This document shows, in pieces, positions 16,437 to 25,097 of a DNA stretch of 51,497 nt. This DNA is from a virus. The DNA lies in IMG/VR virus record IMGVR_UViG_3300034374_010380, positions 1 through 51,497 of that record; one strand, 5' to 3'. The position numbers and the translations under genes were made by a program. Within the stretch, counting starts at the first letter, position 1; the number at the start of each line of letters is the position of its first letter. Below the pieces are notes generated by a model. The model was not told the DNA's origin and did no database searches. It worked only from the letters and a program-made list of their open reading frames with translations.

Positions 16437-18059
16437 TTAGGTTTCCCCCTCAGTACCCTCCGGGGTTTCTTCTGTGGTTTCCTCTGGTGTTTCTTCTCCA
16501 CCCTCTTCCTCTTTTTTACTTTCTTCCTCTTTTTTCTTCTCCTCTGCTCTCTTTTCCTTAGCCTCTTTGTTAGCTTTTATATCGTCTTCGTTCATGCCGA
16601 GATAGTTTTCTATCAGATAAGCCAAAGAAAAGAAAGGTTTCTCGTCATCATCAGTAAGACCATAGAGGGAATCGATCGATTCCTTCTTCTTTGTCATAAT
16701 CTCTATCTCCTGGTTGATCTTAAAAGGATTATCTGAAACAAAATTTAGACCAAGCTGACTTTTGAATAAGTAGTCTTTTTCCAGCTCTGGGAAATCTCTA
16801 CACATCTGAATCCAGAGTGGTTTAACCAGTATATCCTGAAAAATAGATCTCAACCTGCTAATAAATTTGGAGAATCTTATTTCTTCCTTGTCGAGTCCCT
16901 CAGCTCCATTGCTATAATTTCCAATCGATCCACCATCAGGCCCCTGGAATCTAGAGAATGGTATTTTAGATTCCTGCACAAGTTTATCGAAGAAATAAGC
17001 CAGCGGTTGAGGATCATTTAGGTTTGGTCCAGCATTGTTAAGTGGTTCTATAGTAGGTGTACCGTTTACACCTGAAGGCATAAGGTAATTCTTATAAAAT
17101 TGAATCTTAGGTCTTCCGTCTATGGTCAATTCCCCACTTTCGTCATTGAATCTTATATCCTCCTTGTAGATACTCATTAATTCTCCTAATGTCTGCATAG
17201 ACTTCTGAGGAGACCTAGAGCCAATAGGAACTGTCATCTTCATCCTGAATGAAGCATTCATAACAGACCATATAACCCTTGTGTATTCGATTATTCTTAG
17301 CACGTTATAAGGCCTTATCAATCTCTCCGTATAACTTACCCTCGAAACTGAATTACCCTTCGCATAGGAGATGTATATGACTTGAGAATCGTATAGCATT
17401 CTCCTCTTGTTCTGATCCTTTGGATATTGGTACCAAACATTCAACCAAGTTCCATCCTTCTGTTTTTCAACCGAAGGCATTAATGTGGTAGAATCTAATT
17501 CCTTAAATCCAATTATCTCCTTACCGCTATCATCATAAACAATCTCGAATGCAAGGAATCCATCTATAATCAGCTGTCTGAAATACTGCCACGCAGTTAT
17601 ATCATCACTGAAGCCGAACATATCATAGAGCTTCTTGTAATTCGATTCTATTCTGTCTTTAACCTTATCTTTAACATCAGTAAGATTTAGAAAAGCAGGG
17701 TAAGCAAAGAAATTGTAAGAGTCATATGTAATGGACTCATCACAAACAGTGTCGATAATATACTCAATCTCAGGATTGAGTGAAAACTTCCGGAGGTAAT
17801 CCCTCTTACCGACATAGTCCTTATCGTAATATCCAATAAACTGCCGGGTAGAGGTGTCCTGCCTCCCGAGGGAATAGAGCATCGTTTCATCCTCTATATT
17901 GCCCTTCTTCATGAACTCAGCCTCGGTCTGTCCTATGGCTTGAGAGTTCTTAATAACCATATCACCATAGCGCATACCAAAGTTACTCAGCCCCTTTACG
18001 GAGTCACGAATCCTTTGAAATATGGGATTTCCCTGTGGACTTTCAGTAAATCCTGCCAT
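16437..18059 (-). CDS. 20: Portal protein, copy A (gp20-like)
   Basis: This 540-residue portal paralogue shares the MAGF start, NSQAIGQTE, DKDYVGKRDYLRKFSLN, AWQYFRQ, RVSYTERLIRPYN, SPQKSMQTLGELMSIYKED and LRSIFQDILVKPLWIQMC with copy B. By eye more than half of aligned positions are identical. It has a longer Glu/Lys/Thr-rich tail (about 500-540). T4 has a single portal gene, so which copy, or both, is in the vertex is open. It is directly upstream of copy B and downstream of the gp4-like gene. Confidence 0.85.
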   Translation of the reverse strand: MAGFTESPQGNPIFQRIRDSVKGLSNFGMRYGDMVIKNSQAIGQTEAEFMKKGNIEDETMLYSLGRQDTSTRQFIGYYDKDYVGKRDYLRKFSLNPEIEYIIDTVCDESITYDSYNFFAYPAFLNLTDVKDKVKDRIESNYKKLYDMFGFSDDITAWQYFRQLIIDGFLAFEIVYDDSGKEIIGFKELDSTTLMPSVEKQKDGTWLNVWYQYPKDQNKRRMLYDSQVIYISYAKGNSVSRVSYTERLIRPYNVLRIIEYTRVIWSVMNASFRMKMTVPIGSRSPQKSMQTLGELMSIYKEDIRFNDESGELTIDGRPKIQFYKNYLMPSGVNGTPTIEPLNNAGPNLNDPQPLAYFFDKLVQESKIPFSRFQGPDGGSIGNYSNGAEGLDKEEIRFSKFISRLRSIFQDILVKPLWIQMCRDFPELEKDYLFKSQLGLNFVSDNPFKINQEIEIMTKKKESIDSLYGLTDDDEKPFFSLAYLIENYLGMNEDDIKANKEAKEKRAEEKKKEEESKKEEEGGEETPEETTEETPEGTEGET

Positions 18060-18094
18060 AGAATAGTTTTATTACTTGTTTTTTCTAGACCTCA

Positions 18095-18700
18095 CTAAAG
18101 ATTTAATTTCGATCTATAATCATTATATATCGAGTTAAGAGGAAGTCCCTGTACCAAAGCCTCAGATAAATATGGGATTTTACACCAGTCATCATAATCA
18201 ACAACTTTCACACCCCTCAGGTAAGTCTTCTTAAATCCAGTTAAAGCATAGGAGTATCCAGTTCCGTTGAGAAATGCTGGCAAAGATGAAAGGGTAAGCC
18301 TTAGGGGCTGTTGAGAGTTTGGTATATTTTCCCGGTTCTCCTTAATCAATTGATAAAACTGATTGAAGATTCTCATTAATATCTGTCCTCTATAATCTGG
18401 GGGGATTATATTAAGATCTATAGATCTTAAAATCGTGGTGTCACCGACCCTTTGCTGATCGATGAACAAAAACAGAGGATACCTGTTAATATACTTATGT
18501 TTCTTACCAATCTTAGAGTCTGTCAGGTATTCACCGGTGTATATTTTCCCGTTTAAGTAATTATCTAGAAATGGCTCATCTCCTCCACTACCTGATATAC
18601 CATAGGTTTCAGAAAAGTATGAATCCGAGTTGGCAGACAACAACGATATAGAACTAGCAGTATTCCTATATTCTTTTACCTGTTCTTCAAAGGTTTTCAC
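18095..18700 (-). CDS. Hypothetical, between gp4-like and portal genes
   Basis: This 201-residue protein is not assigned. It looks like a folded alpha/beta protein, with IYTGEYLTDSKIGKKHKY and SIDLNIIPPDYRGQILMRIF as its most distinctive stretches. The GTG start overlaps the gp4-like stop by 4 nt. Its position suggests a head-completion or neck function, but I see no diagnostic motif. A TATATATC copy (GATATATA on the minus strand) occurs at 18124-18131 near its end, 65 nt before portal copy A. Confidence 0.6.
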   Translation of the reverse strand: MKTFEEQVKEYRNTASSISLLSANSDSYFSETYGISGSGGDEPFLDNYLNGKIYTGEYLTDSKIGKKHKYINRYPLFLFIDQQRVGDTTILRSIDLNIIPPDYRGQILMRIFNQFYQLIKENRENIPNSQQPLRLTLSSLPAFLNGTGYSYALTGFKKTYLRGVKVVDYDDWCKIPYLSEALVQGLPLNSIYNDYRSKLNL

Positions 18701-19182
18701 TTACTTCTAAAAAGGAAATTTTCATCAACCACCCCAAATTTGTATCCCCTGGCATCAGCCCATTGTTTAGCATACTTAAATTTGGCTTGGTTAGTAATCC
18801 ATACCTGCATTTTATGGTTGTAGGACTTTAGTTTCTTGAGGGTAGAATTGCCTTCTAATATGGGTTTTTTAAACTGCGACTCAGGCTTTACTTCGATTAT
18901 CCACTCCTGAGTCTCCCCATCGTCCTTAAGTGTCATGATATAAAAGTCCACATTATATTGGTGTTCTTTTTTATCAAGAGGATTATAGTATGGGATCTTT
19001 ATGGGCTCGGAACTCCATTTCAAAATTCTCTCGTTAGTATCACAGTAGCGACAGAATCTAAATTCCCAAGAGGATCTGCATATTATATTGTGTATGTCAC
19101 CGATATATTTCTCCGGATTCTGAGGGACGTACAATCCGGATTTATAATCCCCATTGGGTTTTATTTTCTTTATATCAGTCAT
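18697..19182 (-). CDS. 4: Head completion protein gp4-like (TnsA-like nuclease fold)
   Basis: This 161-residue protein carries the gp4 pattern: NPEKYIGD, CRSSWEFRFCRYCD, ILKWSSEPIKIPYYNPLDKK, YNVDFYIMT and WIIEVKPESQ. The Glu, VDF (Asp) and EVK residues form a PD-(D/E)XK-like site resembling the TnsA N-terminal domain. In T4, gp4 acts in head completion before tail joining; its nuclease activity is not well established. It is coupled by a 4-nt overlap to the next gene and lies upstream of the portal genes. Confidence 0.75.
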   Translation of the reverse strand: MTDIKKIKPNGDYKSGLYVPQNPEKYIGDIHNIICRSSWEFRFCRYCDTNERILKWSSEPIKIPYYNPLDKKEHQYNVDFYIMTLKDDGETQEWIIEVKPESQFKKPILEGNSTLKKLKSYNHKMQVWITNQAKFKYAKQWADARGYKFGVVDENFLFRSK

Positions 19183-19191
19183 TAAAAAATC

Positions 19192-19548
19192 CTACACGTT
19201 GTAAGAATTGTCATCACCAGTGATATAAGAGAAAGGTATCATTTTAGGGGCTTTGGGCGGGTGTATTTTTTTCCACCCCTTGGCAAACCCATTCTTGGCT
19301 ATCTGGGTGTAATAAGCAAATGGATTGTTGGATTTCTCCGGGTTAAATCTATTCCAATATTTACAGAGATCCTCCATCGCAAAAGCCATACAATCCTCCT
19401 TGTCATCAGGATCCCTATAAGCCATTTTTTTAGATATTCCTTGAACCATCAGTGAAAACATCTCTACAGTGGCAGGTGTAAGCTCGCCTTTCTCCTTGGA
19501 CTCTAAAATAGCCTTCATGAGATCCGCATTTTTTACATAATTAGCCAT
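19192..19548 (-). CDS. 55: Late-transcription sigma factor (gp55-like)
   Basis: This 118-residue protein resembles T4 gp55 and its relatives: NYVKNADLMKAI at the N-terminus (gp55 YVNNKELLQAI), MVQGISKK, and a sigma region 2-like segment with KEDCMAFAMEDLCKYWNRF and NNPFAYYTQIAKNGF. It lacks a sigma region 4 helix-turn-helix, as gp55 does, so it would recognise only a -10-type box. It is shorter than T4 gp55 (185 aa). The recurring GATATATA element of this window is the natural candidate target. It is preceded by a 59-nt leader after the recoded tail of the large acidic protein. Confidence 0.7.
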   Translation of the reverse strand: MANYVKNADLMKAILESKEKGELTPATVEMFSLMVQGISKKMAYRDPDDKEDCMAFAMEDLCKYWNRFNPEKSNNPFAYYTQIAKNGFAKGWKKIHPPKAPKMIPFSYITGDDNSYNV

Positions 19549-19607
19549 AACTATAATCTGAGATAGATGTTTTTATTTTTAGTATAAACCTCGAGGTTAG
19601 TTTCAGG

Positions 19608-19790
19608 TTAAACCTTCTCCTCCTCTCCGTCATCAACAACAGAAATGAGCGAAGCCTCAGATGGTTTTTGCTTACCGTCTGGAGCTACGCTCATTTTATC
19701 TTGTATATCGTCTACAAAAGCCTCCGGTTTTTTATTCTGATCTTTACCGGTAGGAGCAAAAGCCCAAACCCTACTTAGGATTTTTTTTAG
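19608..19790 (-). CDS. -1 frame extension of the large acidic virion-type protein (candidate programmed frameshift)
   Basis: The 911-codon gene ends TCA AAA AAA AAC TAA. The heptamer A AAA AAC (minus 19796-19790) is a canonical -1 slippery site. After a -1 slip the frame stays open for 60 more codons to a TAA at 19608-19610, giving about 971 residues in total. The extension contains WAFAPTGKDQ and SVAPDGKQKP, which look like the (A)xAPxG repeats of the main protein, so it reads as the natural continuation. A hairpin (GTAG/CTAC outer, GGGC/GCTC inner, 19750-19774) follows 15 nt after the slip site. A real indel or a homopolymer sequencing error would look similar. Confidence 0.55.
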   Translation of the reverse strand, partial: LKKILSRVWAFAPTGKDQNKKPEAFVDDIQDKMSVAPDGKQKPSEASLISVVDDGEEEKV

Positions 19791-22522
19791 TTTTTTTTTG
19801 ACTCCTCGCTTTCGTCTAGATTATATCCCATCTCCTGGTTAACTTCCACGTCAGTCTCCGCTTCTGTACCAGCTGAAGGTGCTTCTGCTAATTCCTGGTT
19901 AGTCTTCATAATCTCGGCTGCTTTCTTCTCAGCTTTAACTACTTCAACATCATAATCAGCTTCTGTTCTTCCACCTGGTGCTTCCGCTAGATTTTGGTCA
20001 ACTTTTTCAATATCAGCGGCTTCATCCAGGTTATATCCCATTTCACCCTTAATTTCGTGATGTAACTCTTTATCAGTTCCGTCGCCAGGAGCTGAAGCGA
20101 ACTCAGGATCAGTCTTAACTATATCAGCCTTTCCTTTCTCCTCTGCCTTAACTACCTTGACGTCATAGTCTGCGTGTTGTCTACCCCCTGGTGCTTCTGC
20201 CAAGTTTTGATCAACGTTTTCTATGTCAGCCTCAGAAACTTCGTTATCTGCATCAACCGGAGCTGAGGCCATCGCTTCTTGTCCCTCATTAGGAACCTCG
20301 TCATTTTCATTTACGTTATAACCAATCTTATCAACCAATGAATCCTTCAGCTTAACTTCAAATTTTGTCTCCTTCTCAGTCCCTTCCGGAGCCTCCTCTA
20401 AATTAGCATGTTTTTCATTCTCTATGTCCTTCTTGCTAGTTTCTTCCTGCTCCTTCTTATCGTATGGTGCTTCTGAAGTATTAGCCTTTAGGGTAGCAGC
20501 TGGAGTAGCAGCTTCATCTAGTGTCTCTTTAGATTCATTTTCTTTGATTTCCTCCTCCTGCGAATCTGCAGCTTCCTGATTTTCTTCACCAGCATCTTTA
20601 AGGGCATCTTCTATGTTAACTATCTCGTCGAGTCTAAAATCCCCGGTTCTTCCATTATCCATCAGGACAGTGTATGAACCCGTAGTGCTATCAACTGATA
20701 TCACCTTACCAGTATTTCCAGATTCCTTGACCTTAACATAGTCACCTACAGTAAATTGAGCCTCCTCGCTAATATCCTCTACCTGCTCAGCCTGTCCATT
20801 CTCTATTTTCTCAATCTCCTCATTTACTGTTTGCCATTTCTTTCTAAGTGACTTCAATTCAGTCTCTAGAAGATGATGAGCTCTTTCAATTTCCTCCGAA
20901 TTAGAATAGAGAGGATTGTTCTCCATAAGATCCTGGAGTTTAGAGATTTGAGCCTCTATAATTGCTATATTCTCCATGATCTGCTTTCTATCATTCAGCA
21001 TAATAGATTTAACTCTGGCTTCACCTTCTAAGAATTCAGTTAATCCCTCAGAAATATCATATTTAAGGAATTCCTTAACCATCTTAGTTGCCTGGGTTCC
21101 GTTTACTTCATATACGGAATTCTCATTCATAGCGGTGTTTATTCTGTTTAAGAATATCTTGCCGCTCCATTTTATCAAGTTGACCGAAGCTCCTTCAAAT
21201 ACTTTAGAATCTATCTTCTTAGCAAAATCAAGCTCCACTATGCTATTGTAATTCTCGAATAGTCTGATGATGTCGGAAACTACCTTAGACTCATTTACAC
21301 CAAAACTTCCGGATATTTCCAATGCTATTTGTTTAGCAAGATTTCCTTTATCAGAAGTATTCATTTTGGAAGACTTATTGTAAAGATTAACTTGCTCATT
21401 CTCCTCGACTATCTTAAACACCTTATCGCCAACATAAACATTTAAACCCTGCTCATTGACCTTAACATATTTAGAATAGAAAGACTCAAGCAAAGATTTG
21501 TAGTCTTCAGGTAAGTTCTGGTATTCAGTTTTATTCAATCTTCTCAGACCCTCACTAGAACCTTCAAAGATATTGCTCCCTATAGTAAAGACGGTCTTTC
21601 CTCCCCCTACATGAACGGGCGAGAAAATCCTACCTACAGAAGAGTTACCTGAGCTTACCGGGATAGAAAGCTTCTCCTCGTTACTCTCCATCAAAGACAG
21701 AGTATTAACCAGATTTCTTACCGCCGGGTTAAAAGACCATCTAGAGATTTCCTTAGAAAGAAGAGAAACTGATTTATTCTCAGATATCATCCACTGATTC
21801 AACGACTCAAGAACAGGGGAGTAAAAATCAGACCCTGAGCTATTCTTAATTGAATGGATTGCCTTAGAAACCTCAATCTCAGGTCTTAAAGAATCTACCA
21901 CATTCTTTATAGACTCGTAAAATTTCTTAACCTTATCATCCCAAGTAAAATTAGAAAGCTCTGATAGGAAAGATTCCGCGATCAAGAATTCAGGAATTCC
22001 TCTATCCTTAATTAGATTGTAATATTTCTCACAAAGGATTTTTACATTGGGGTGCTCATAAATTCCAGAGCCCTTTATTTCTAAAATGGATTCATATATT
22101 CCCATATTGTTAACTCTCTGCGAGTCAACAAATGCTTTTGCAGCTGGATCTTTTTTAGCTACCTCCTTTAGGCTCTCTGATATGTCCTGAACATTGCTGG
22201 CAGACTTATCTTCTTTTTTACCGTCAACATAAGATCCCGCAGTAGAAGATCTTAAGGAACCAACTCCTCCCCAAGACTCCATTAGCCTCTGTGCAGCAGC
22301 CTTTGATCTATCTAGCTGTTCAGATCTTATCATATCGAGAGGACTGTTAACAGGCTCTTGAGAAGCAGCTTCCGCATCCTTCACAGACTCCAATATTTCA
22401 TTTTCATTTAAATTAGAGACTCCTCCAGATTCAATCTTGTGTATATGTGACTCACAGATTGATTTTACCTCAGGTGAAGTGGTAGTGTCCCTAAGAGCTT
22501 TCAATTGATTGAGTAAATCCAT
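19787..22522 (-). CDS. Large acidic virion-type protein with APxG repeats
   Basis: This 911-residue zero-frame product is unknown. Residues 1-510 are mostly helical, with a beta-rich patch at 295-375. Residues 515-578 are a predicted coiled coil. Residues 590-635 form a KOW/SH3-like barrel (TVGDYVKVKES, GKVISVD, YTVLMDNGR). Residues 640-911 are acidic, Ala/Glu-rich and repetitive, with units such as DQNLAEAPGGR, FASAPGDGTDKE and LAEAPSAGTEAE. The size, low-complexity tail and late-type promoter suggest a virion or scaffold-associated protein; this is inference. The stop sits directly in a slippery sequence and a 60-codon -1 extension follows. GATATATA lies 23 nt upstream of its ATG. Confidence 0.75.
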   Translation of the reverse strand: MDLLNQLKALRDTTTSPEVKSICESHIHKIESGGVSNLNENEILESVKDAEAASQEPVNSPLDMIRSEQLDRSKAAAQRLMESWGGVGSLRSSTAGSYVDGKKEDKSASNVQDISESLKEVAKKDPAAKAFVDSQRVNNMGIYESILEIKGSGIYEHPNVKILCEKYYNLIKDRGIPEFLIAESFLSELSNFTWDDKVKKFYESIKNVVDSLRPEIEVSKAIHSIKNSSGSDFYSPVLESLNQWMISENKSVSLLSKEISRWSFNPAVRNLVNTLSLMESNEEKLSIPVSSGNSSVGRIFSPVHVGGGKTVFTIGSNIFEGSSEGLRRLNKTEYQNLPEDYKSLLESFYSKYVKVNEQGLNVYVGDKVFKIVEENEQVNLYNKSSKMNTSDKGNLAKQIALEISGSFGVNESKVVSDIIRLFENYNSIVELDFAKKIDSKVFEGASVNLIKWSGKIFLNRINTAMNENSVYEVNGTQATKMVKEFLKYDISEGLTEFLEGEARVKSIMLNDRKQIMENIAIIEAQISKLQDLMENNPLYSNSEEIERAHHLLETELKSLRKKWQTVNEEIEKIENGQAEQVEDISEEAQFTVGDYVKVKESGNTGKVISVDSTTGSYTVLMDNGRTGDFRLDEIVNIEDALKDAGEENQEAADSQEEEIKENESKETLDEAATPAATLKANTSEAPYDKKEQEETSKKDIENEKHANLEEAPEGTEKETKFEVKLKDSLVDKIGYNVNENDEVPNEGQEAMASAPVDADNEVSEADIENVDQNLAEAPGGRQHADYDVKVVKAEEKGKADIVKTDPEFASAPGDGTDKELHHEIKGEMGYNLDEAADIEKVDQNLAEAPGGRTEADYDVEVVKAEKKAAEIMKTNQELAEAPSAGTEAETDVEVNQEMGYNLDESEESKKN

Positions 22523-22545
22523 TTTACTTTAGTTTTTTTACTTTC

Positions 22546-22553
22546 TATATATC
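22546..22553 (-). promoter_or_regulatory. GATATATA element (putative late promoter)
   Basis: Minus strand AAAGATATATAGAAAG, 23 nt upstream of the 911-codon gene. A second near-match (GAATATATAATTG) lies at 22581-22588 in the same 91-nt gap. Confidence 0.5.
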
Positions 22554-22613
22554 TTTCCGTAGATGTAGAAACTTTACAATTATATATTCTACCCCAACCA
22601 GAAAAAACGGAGA

Positions 22614-23159
22614 TTATCTAGCTATGAGCAATTCTAGCTTAACATCTATATTAGTATGAGGATTGGAAAAAACTATACCCCCATTATTGTAGGGCATGGT
22701 GGCTTCGCTTAAGTTCCATCCGCTCTTGGCAGAATTGGTTGATCCTAACTTATTACCAGTGAGTATCATGAGCTCACCTATGTTGTATGTAACCCCTTGA
22801 TAAGTCCATTCTATATATTTTCTCACCTGCGGGGTGCCGTTAGTTGGTGTAGGTACTCCTGGTATTATTGGGGTTTGGGCTCCGTATAGAATAGGGTTTT
22901 TTGGTTCTGGATATTTGACCTTTACTGCTATCCATCTAACATAACCATTATCATCACCCAGGTCAGTTTGACTTACCTTGACAGATTTACCTGACTTCAG
23001 CGTAATTCTCATCCTAGAATAAGCAACTACATCATCTAGCATATCACTAAAATCGATGAACGTAGTCTTATTATAGTCTTCCTCTAGAACAAACTTATCC
23101 TTGTAGAAGATGAATCCATTAGCTGGAACGGGGGGACATATTATGGGTCTAGTTGCCAT
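22614..23159 (-). CDS. Probable virion protein, paralogue of the upstream gene
   Basis: This 181-residue beta-rich protein is not assigned to a family. Its C-terminal half aligns with the upstream 224-residue protein: a W-T-Y-x-G-x-x-Y-x-x-G-x-L/M-M-x-L-T-G segment, then GGIVFSNPHTNIDVKLELL versus GGFVFSNPTEYSVKLTIL. The start overlaps the upstream stop by 1 nt (TAATG). The paired, beta-sandwich-like character and late location suggest decoration, collar or fibre-attachment proteins; no function can be stated from sequence alone. Confidence 0.65.
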   Translation of the reverse strand: MATRPIICPPVPANGFIFYKDKFVLEEDYNKTTFIDFSDMLDDVVAYSRMRITLKSGKSVKVSQTDLGDDNGYVRWIAVKVKYPEPKNPILYGAQTPIIPGVPTPTNGTPQVRKYIEWTYQGVTYNIGELMILTGNKLGSTNSAKSGWNLSEATMPYNNGGIVFSNPHTNIDVKLELLIAR

Positions 23160-23833
23160 TAGTTAGCCGTTAATATTGTTAGCTTTACTGAATATTCAGT
23201 AGGATTAGAAAAAACAAATCCGCCAGTAGCAGCACCTGTATAACCAACCTGGTTTTCCACATCTGCTCTAACTTCCCATCCCTTCCACGAAGCATCCTCC
23301 TTCACTTGGCCAGTAAGCATCATCATGTCGCCCATGACATATCTCCTTATGCCGTTATAGTGCCAGTAAAGCAACCTCTGATCGTCCGTGGCATCAGCAT
23401 AATATTCAGCTTTGGCTAGGAGTAAACTAACCTCTCCCAGAGTAGTATCAAAATCGCCAGGATCCAGGTTAATCGATGTATCAGGGGCAATCACGAAGGT
23501 TTGCCTCTGATATCCGGAGAAAGACTGCAGGGGGTGGAAATATTCACTCAGGTCTAATTTTTCTTCTGTAGCAGCATGGTACGTAACATTTAATGATGTG
23601 TTGAAAAGTCTTACCTCCTTAGGGTCGTTGTAATTGGTAAAGGTCAGATTAACCCTCCTCATCGAACCAGGGGTATTGGCTATAAGGGTATAATCGGTCT
23701 TGAAATCTCCGGTTTGTCCCGGATAAAGTCCCTTTACACTACTTCCGACACCAAAAAGAGTGCCGCTCCCAGTACCACCAGCGGATGATCCTCCGCCAAA
23801 TATTTCAAAGCTATCTCCTGTTACAGAACTCAT
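23159..23833 (-). CDS. Probable virion protein with Gly/Ser-rich N-terminus
   Basis: This 224-residue protein begins with a Gly/Ser-rich flexible segment (GGGSSAGGTGSGTLFG). Beta-strand-rich sequence follows, ending in the same GGFVFSNP C-terminal motif as its downstream neighbour. That shared domain shows a duplication followed by divergence of the N-terminal halves. It follows the membrane-protein pair by 6 nt. A structural role is inferred from composition and context. Confidence 0.65.
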   Translation of the reverse strand: MSSVTGDSFEIFGGGSSAGGTGSGTLFGVGSSVKGLYPGQTGDFKTDYTLIANTPGSMRRVNLTFTNYNDPKEVRLFNTSLNVTYHAATEEKLDLSEYFHPLQSFSGYQRQTFVIAPDTSINLDPGDFDTTLGEVSLLLAKAEYYADATDDQRLLYWHYNGIRRYVMGDMMMLTGQVKEDASWKGWEVRADVENQVGYTGAATGGFVFSNPTEYSVKLTILTAN

Positions 23834-23839
23834 TCTAGT

Positions 23840-24709
23840 TTATAATCTAGTGGGATTTGCATCCAGAGAAATCGGAACCTCCTTTGATGCAGGTTTATCC
23901 TTCTGGTCTAAACTTCCCTTATTTTGGTTAACATTGACTATCTCTTCGTTCGCATGTATTAAAGGCTTATTCCCAGATTTTGAAGAAGATTCGTAGTTTG
24001 GTAAGTCAGACTGTCCCGATACTGTCAGGATGTCCGGAGATTCATCGGAAACCTCAACCGGGACATAATCAGCAGCTACCCTTGCTCCGGTGGCTGATTT
24101 ATCGGTAATCAATTCAGCATTACCAAGGTCATGTATAATCGGTTCACTAATGTCATTATCGTCAGATATAGAACTATCCTGAAGGTCATAATAATAATTA
24201 GCCTGGTCGTCCATGTCATCTTCCTCCTCATTATCCGTCTCAATCCTTGAATCATCCCCGATATCTTCAGGTTTGATATAATCGACTAGGGATTTTATAA
24301 AGCCCAAAGCCACTATAGGAAGTATCGCTCCACTAACGACAGAGAGTATTCTCTTTTGATAAATGACCTCTTCCTCCATCAATCCAAACAGTTCACTCCA
24401 GCTAGAGAAATTTTCGATGTTCACATATGCATAATATGTGTTACCCATAGCTTGCATAAAGGTAAGGAGGAAGAAAAGCATCCAAACTAGAGACTTGTTC
24501 ATCTTTTCCATAGCAACTATAGATGCCAGAGAAGCTGCAGCACCAACTTCAAAAGCTATTGCCAGTGAAACAGCTAACCAAGTAGGATTTGATAGCTTGA
24601 AAAAGTCTATCACGTGGATAGTGGATATGACAGATACCATCAAATATAGAGAGACGAAGGTACCTATTATAAATCCACTAACCAGCTTTGATTTCTTATT
24701 TGTCGCCAC
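23840..24709 (-). CDS. Membrane protein with four predicted transmembrane helices
   Basis: This 289-residue protein starts at a GTG inside the end of the upstream gene (14-nt overlap). Hydrophobic segments are at about 11-33, 44-66, 73-95 and 121-143. A long soluble, acidic, disordered tail (EEEDDMDD and onward) follows. No family is recognised. Together with the overlapping single-span protein it forms a membrane gene pair in a late region; host-envelope modification or lysis roles are possible but unproven. Confidence 0.65.
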   Translation of the reverse strand: MATNKKSKLVSGFIIGTFVSLYLMVSVISTIHVIDFFKLSNPTWLAVSLAIAFEVGAAASLASIVAMEKMNKSLVWMLFFLLTFMQAMGNTYYAYVNIENFSSWSELFGLMEEEVIYQKRILSVVSGAILPIVALGFIKSLVDYIKPEDIGDDSRIETDNEEEDDMDDQANYYYDLQDSSISDDNDISEPIIHDLGNAELITDKSATGARVAADYVPVEVSDESPDILTVSGQSDLPNYESSSKSGNKPLIHANEEIVNVNQNKGSLDQKDKPASKEVPISLDANPTRL

Positions 24710-24992
24710 GAGACTCTATTTTATTTTTAATCTCAGATAATGATACTCTCTTTTTGTCGAAATCATCCTCGTAGATCAGAAACTGGAACATTACCTGCTC
24801 CATTTCATGCCTCATTTCATCCTTAGTCAGTGTATTGATTGAATCTAGCTTAGTTACAACCTCCTGATTGTAAGCTCTAGCCTCCTTCTTAATCTTGGAG
24901 ATCTCACTATTCACTCCGCACTGTCTAAAGAAAACAAGTACGAGAAATGCAAGTACGATGTACTGAAAGTTGTCTTTAATTTTCTGTAACAT
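24696..24992 (-). CDS. Small single-span membrane protein with coiled coil
   Basis: This 98-residue protein has one N-terminal hydrophobic helix (YIVLAFLVLVFF, about 11-22) followed by a charged helical region that looks like a coiled coil. The topology recalls spanin-like or virion-anchored proteins but carries no diagnostic motif. GATATATA lies 26 nt upstream, just after the terminator of the preceding gene. It overlaps the four-span protein gene by 14 nt. Confidence 0.6.
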   Translation of the reverse strand: MLQKIKDNFQYIVLAFLVLVFFRQCGVNSEISKIKKEARAYNQEVVTKLDSINTLTKDEMRHEMEQVMFQFLIYEDDFDKKRVSLSEIKNKIESRGDK

Positions 24993-25018
24993 ATCTTATG
25001 TTTTAAAGTTTATCACTC

Positions 25019-25026
25019 TATATATC
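25019..25026 (-). promoter_or_regulatory. GATATATA element (putative late promoter)
   Basis: Minus strand TCTGGATATATAGAG between the terminator at 25049-25075 and the small membrane protein start at 24992. It sits exactly where a new transcription unit must begin, which supports a promoter role. Confidence 0.55.
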
Positions 25027-25048
25027 CAGAAGATAAAACCTAATCAAC

Positions 25049-25075
25049 AAAAAAAGCATCCCATGTTGGGATGCT
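25049..25075 (-). terminator. Rho-independent terminator
   Basis: Perfect 9-bp stem AGCATCCCA / TGGGATGCT with a 3-nt loop, followed on the minus strand by TTTTTT. It lies 23 nt after the stop of the gene at 25098. Confidence 0.88.
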
Positions 25076-25097
25076 CCTTTCAAATGATATGGATTAC

